DNA of 64,000 nt. Source: Gaiellasilicea sp963850995. GTDB taxonomy: Bacteria > Actinomycetota > Thermoleophilia > Gaiellales > Gaiellaceae. The notes under the pieces were generated by a model. The model was not told where the DNA came from, did no database searches, and worked only from the letters and a program-made list of their open reading frames with translations. Positions within the stretch are counted from its first letter, which is position 1. Each line of letters starts with the position of its first letter. The DNA lies in contig CAWKNQ010000013.1 of assembly GCA_963850995.1 (NCBI GenBank), forward strand, positions 124,001-188,000. The letters are read 5' to 3'. Below, in pieces: positions 60,853 to 64,000 of this stretch. A program made the position numbers and the translations under genes.

Positions 60853-61920
60853 GTGGAGCCCGTCTGCGCCGCCGACTACGAGCGCCTCGCAGAGGAGCGG
60901 CTCGAACCAGGCGCGTTCGGGTACTTCGCGGGCGGCGCCGGCGACGAGCTCGCGCTGACGGGGAACGTCGAAGCATGGCGCCGGCTGCGCCTGCGGCCAC
61001 GTGTGCTCGTCGACGTCTCCGAGGTCTCGACCGCGACGACGGTGCTCGGGACACCCGTCTCGATGCCGCTCCTCGTCGCGCCGACGGCGATCCAGCGCAT
61101 GGCGCACCCGGATGGGGAGGCGGGGATGGCGCGGGCGGCGGCAGCGGCAGGGACGGTGATGTGCCTCTCCACGATCGCCACGGCCACGCCCGGCGAGGTC
61201 GCAGCCGCGGCGCCCGGCGCGGCGCGCTGGTTCCAGCTCTACGTCTTCCGCGATCGCAGCAGCACGCGAGACCTCGTCGCGCAGGCGGTCGAGCACGGCT
61301 ACGGCGCGCTCGTGCTCACCGTCGACGCGCCGCGACTCGGCAGACGGGAGCGAGACTTCCGCACCGGCTTCCGCGTGCCCGCAGAGATCGTCGTGCCGAG
61401 TATGGCCGCGCTCGGCGGCTGGGAGGGGGCCACCCCGCTCGAGCTGCTCGGGGCGATCGACCCGGCCTTGACCTGGGGCGACCTCGAGGAGGTGCGCGCG
61501 CTCTCGCCGCTGCCGCTCGTGCTGAAAGGGATCCAGACGGGCGAGGACGCGGCGCTCGCCTGCGACCACGGCGTCGACGCGATCGTGGTCTCGAACCACG
61601 GCGGCCGCCAGCTCGATGCGGTCGCGCCGACTGCCGAGCTCCTGCCGGAGGTCGTCGAGGCGGTCGCCGGCCGGATCGAGGTCTACGTGGACGGCGGCGT
61701 CCGGCGCGGCTCCGACGTCGTCAAGGCGCTCGCGCTCGGCGCCCGCGCGGTGCTCGCGGGCCGCGCCCCGCTCTGGGGCCTCGCCTGCGACGGCGAGGCC
61801 GGTGCGCGGCGCGTGCTCGAGCTCCTGCGCGACGAGATCGAGCTCGCACTCGCGCTCTGCGGCTGCACCTCGCCCGACGAGGTGACCGAGTCCCACGTGG
61901 GTACGATCGGCGCCCCATGA
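60853..61920 (+). CDS. FMN-dependent alpha-hydroxyacid dehydrogenase/oxidase
   Basis: 355 residues from GTG 60853. FMN/substrate motifs: FGYFAGGAGDELALTGNVEA, PLLVAPTAIQRMAHPDGEAG, ALVLTVDAPRLGRRERDFR, LVLKGIQTGEDAALA, and the catalytic His/Arg block VVSNHGGRQLDAVAPT. VYVDGGVRRGSDVVKALALG binds the FMN phosphate. It oxidises lactate, glycolate or another 2-hydroxyacid. It overlaps tyrS by 4 bp, a pairing with no clear metabolic logic. Confidence 0.9.
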   Translation: MEPVCAADYERLAEERLEPGAFGYFAGGAGDELALTGNVEAWRRLRLRPRVLVDVSEVSTATTVLGTPVSMPLLVAPTAIQRMAHPDGEAGMARAAAAAGTVMCLSTIATATPGEVAAAAPGAARWFQLYVFRDRSSTRDLVAQAVEHGYGALVLTVDAPRLGRRERDFRTGFRVPAEIVVPSMAALGGWEGATPLELLGAIDPALTWGDLEEVRALSPLPLVLKGIQTGEDAALACDHGVDAIVVSNHGGRQLDAVAPTAELLPEVVEAVAGRIEVYVDGGVRRGSDVVKALALGARAVLAGRAPLWGLACDGEAGARRVLELLRDEIELALALCGCTSPDEVTESHVGTIGAP

Positions 61921-63059
61921 GCGAGAATCTGACGCGCAATGCCGTCGACGTCCTTCCGGCCGGCGGCCTCGAGGAGAAGCTGAAGCTCGGCCGGCCGTTG
62001 CGCGTCAAGCTCGGCATCGACGTCACCGCGCCGCACGTCACGATCGGCAACGGCATTCCACTCCAGCGGATGCGCGCGTTTCAGGACGCGGGTCACATCG
62101 GCGTGCTCATCGTCGGCGACTACACGACCCGGATCGGCGACCCGTCGGGGCGCTCCGCCGAGCGACCGATCCTCGAGCCGGAGGAGATCGACCGCAACGC
62201 GCAGCGCTTCTTCGACCACGCGTCGCGGATCATCGATCCGGCGAAGACGGAGGTGCGCTTCAACAGCGAGTGGTTGAAGGAGCTCGACTTCGCCGGCGTG
62301 CTCGCGCTCACACGCACGGTCACCGTTGCCCAGCTGCTCGAGCGCGACGACTTCGCGCAGCGGTTCAGGGCGCGGGAGCCGATCTCCGTCAGCGAACTGC
62401 TCTACCCGCTGATGCAGGCCTACGACTCTGTTGCGATCGAAGCCGACGTCGAGCTCGGCGGTACCGACCAGCTCTACAACCTGCTTGCGGGACGGGAGGT
62501 GATGCAGGCGTACGGACTGGCTCCCCAGGTCGTGCTCACCGTGCCGCTCCTGCTCGCCTGGGACGGTGAGAAGATGAGCGGCTCCCGCGGCAACTACATC
62601 GGTCTCGCCGAGGCGCCCGAGGAGCAGTTCGGCAAGACGATGCGGATTCCCGACTCCCAGCTCGAGGAGTGGTACCGGCTCGTGGTGGAGCGGCCGGTGC
62701 CGGACGGCGAGCCGATGCAGGCGAAATTGGCGCTCGCGCGCGCGATCGTCGCGCGCTCGCACGGGGAGGAGGCCGCGGACCGGGCGGAGGAGCACTTCAC
62801 GCGTGTCGTCCGGGAAGGGCTTGCTCCCGAGGACGTGCCCGACGTGCCGCTGCCCGACGCCGATCCCGTCCATCTCCCGGCGCTGCTCGCCTCCGCGTTC
62901 GGCCTCTCCACGAGCGAGGCGCGGCGGCTGATCGGCCAGGGCGGCGTGAAGGTGGACGGCGCCGCGGTGACGGAGCTCGACGTGCCGCGTTCAGGGCTCG
63001 TCGATACGACGCTCCAGGCCGGCAAGCGCCGCTTCGCCCGCCTCCGCGCGCCTGCTTGA
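61917..63059 (+). CDS. tyrS: Tyrosyl-tRNA synthetase
   Basis: 380 residues from ATG 61917 (ATGA overlap). Class I signatures are HVTIGNG at 40-46 in place of HIGH, and KMSGS at 219-223. VGDYTTRIGDPSGRS and ELGGTDQLYNLLAGREVMQA are typical of the shorter TyrRS group, and an S4 RNA-binding domain ends the protein (SEARRLIGQGGVKVDGAAV). It charges tRNA(Tyr). The rRNA promoter -35 box overlaps its stop codon. Confidence 0.95.
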   Translation: MSENLTRNAVDVLPAGGLEEKLKLGRPLRVKLGIDVTAPHVTIGNGIPLQRMRAFQDAGHIGVLIVGDYTTRIGDPSGRSAERPILEPEEIDRNAQRFFDHASRIIDPAKTEVRFNSEWLKELDFAGVLALTRTVTVAQLLERDDFAQRFRAREPISVSELLYPLMQAYDSVAIEADVELGGTDQLYNLLAGREVMQAYGLAPQVVLTVPLLLAWDGEKMSGSRGNYIGLAEAPEEQFGKTMRIPDSQLEEWYRLVVERPVPDGEPMQAKLALARAIVARSHGEEAADRAEEHFTRVVREGLAPEDVPDVPLPDADPVHLPALLASAFGLSTSEARRLIGQGGVKVDGAAVTELDVPRSGLVDTTLQAGKRRFARLRAPA

Positions 63060-63083
63060 CACCTTCGTTCGTGCTGGTACACT
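63056..63083 (+). promoter_or_regulatory. rRNA operon promoter
   Basis: TTGACA (63056-63061), a 16-bp spacer and TACACT (63078-63083) form a near-consensus housekeeping promoter. The -35 covers the tyrS stop. It lies about 365 bp before mature 16S. A second, weaker -10-like TACGAT occurs near 63162. Confidence 0.8.
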
Positions 63084-63184
63084 TCCCCGGCCGCCCGAGA
63101 GGGTCGGCGTGACAAGGTCCCGTCCTCGACACAACGGAGCGCTTACAGGCACCGATCGGATACGATCAGCACCGCAGCTTGTAG

Positions 63185-63212
63185 GCCTCTGGCGCGAGTC
63201 GGAGGCTTTTTT
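63185..63212 (+). terminator. Terminator-like hairpin inside the rRNA leader
   Basis: GCCTC (63185-63189) pairs with GAGGC (63202-63206), followed by six T's. It lies between the rRNA promoter and boxA, so it looks like an attenuator, or a terminator for tyrS read-through placed within the leader. Confidence 0.6.
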
Positions 63213-63238
63213 ACGCCGCCACCCGTGACCGTGGCATC

Positions 63239-63252
63239 GGTCTTTGAAAACT
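63239..63252 (+). promoter_or_regulatory. boxA-like antitermination site in the rRNA leader
   Basis: GGTCTTTGAAAACT matches the boxA consensus (TGCTCTTTNA) bound by NusB/NusE and is followed by the familiar CTCAACAGCGTG. It lies about 200 bp before 16S. The rest of 63060-63448 carries leader stems (e.g. TGCTGT/ACAGCA near 63350) likely to be RNase III processing sites, and no ORF. Confidence 0.7.
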
Positions 63253-63448
63253 CAACAGCGTGCGTTTACGTCGAGACCTCGTGGTCTCGCCGGCTTCGCC
63301 TTTTCGAAGGCGTCGCCTGCGAGTCGCTCGAGGCTCTAACCTCGTCACCCCTGCTGTGTTGTGCAACAGCACTGGGGAGACACTTTGAGCTCAAGCTCGA
63401 AGGAGAAAGCTTGCCGCTCTGCTTAACGGCAGTGCCGGCAAACCAATC

Positions 63449-64000
<552 letters not shown>

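Overview
The window is a high-GC chromosomal segment from an actinobacterium, most likely class Thermoleophilia (Gaiellales/Solirubrobacterales-like). This rests on general knowledge plus four things visible here: the partial 16S rRNA at the right end, two short-signal proteins with collagen-type Gly-X-Y tracts, GTG/TTG-rich starts, and dense operons whose genes overlap by 4 bp. No prophage, insertion sequence, integrase or CRISPR array was seen. About ten genes carry single-base frame breaks whose downstream homology is intact. Most look like +1 insertions, which suggests consensus errors in the sequence rather than true gene decay.

Layout. 1-10.2 kb: the C-terminus of a secreted protease-like PKD protein, a cupin, a collagen-like protein, a GerW-like protein, a holin-like membrane protein, a two-domain peptidoglycan hydrolase followed by a Tat-type dienelactone hydrolase, a large ATPase/LuxR regulator and a second collagen-like protein. 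10.2-25.4 kb: a MocR/LysN-type aminotransferase, then a sugar-uptake and catabolic locus. That locus has an MsmK-type ATPase, a secreted esterase fused to an SBBP propeller, a LacI regulator, two permeases, a binding protein, two ADP-ribosylglycohydrolase-family proteins, a glycosidase-like/FGE-like fusion, a CoA-transferase and a CitE-like lyase. Two near-identical promoter/operator modules tie the esterase and lacI promoters together. 25.4-31 kb: a zinc-ribbon protein, a 21-residue hydrophobic protein, tRNA-Cys, an intradiol dioxygenase, a thioesterase, a diiron protein, HMG-CoA reductase and folD.

31-43.4 kb: a cold-shock gene and gatCAB; a cupredoxin-like protein with a polytopic membrane protein; a transglycosylase-like protein; and an amino-acid block (class V aminotransferase, serA, ybaK, ilvE) followed by a DegT aminotransferase. 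43.4-53 kb: a membrane protein converging on a four-gene minus-strand operon (two ferritin-like proteins, an L,D-transpeptidase and a repeat-bearing membrane protein); then a RemA-like protein, an alkyladenine glycosylase, a class A PBP with PASTA domains and recQ. 53-60.8 kb: an ECF sigma/RskA-type anti-sigma pair, two DUF4331 proteins, a TPR protein and two nickel/cobalt-type transporters. 60.8-64 kb: an FMN-dependent hydroxyacid dehydrogenase, tyrS, and the promoter, leader and 5' part of an rRNA operon.

Two loci stand out. In the first, the ECF sigma factor's own promoter and the promoters of both DUF4331 genes share one strictly spaced motif, which defines a candidate regulon leading into Ni/Co transport genes. 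A 164-bp near-palindrome fills the gap between the two transporter genes. In the second, the LacI-controlled operon couples sugar import to two ADP-ribosylglycohydrolase paralogues and CoA-ester chemistry. Three genes (citE-like, a membrane protein, serA) also appear to start at CTG codons inside CTGA stop/start overlaps.
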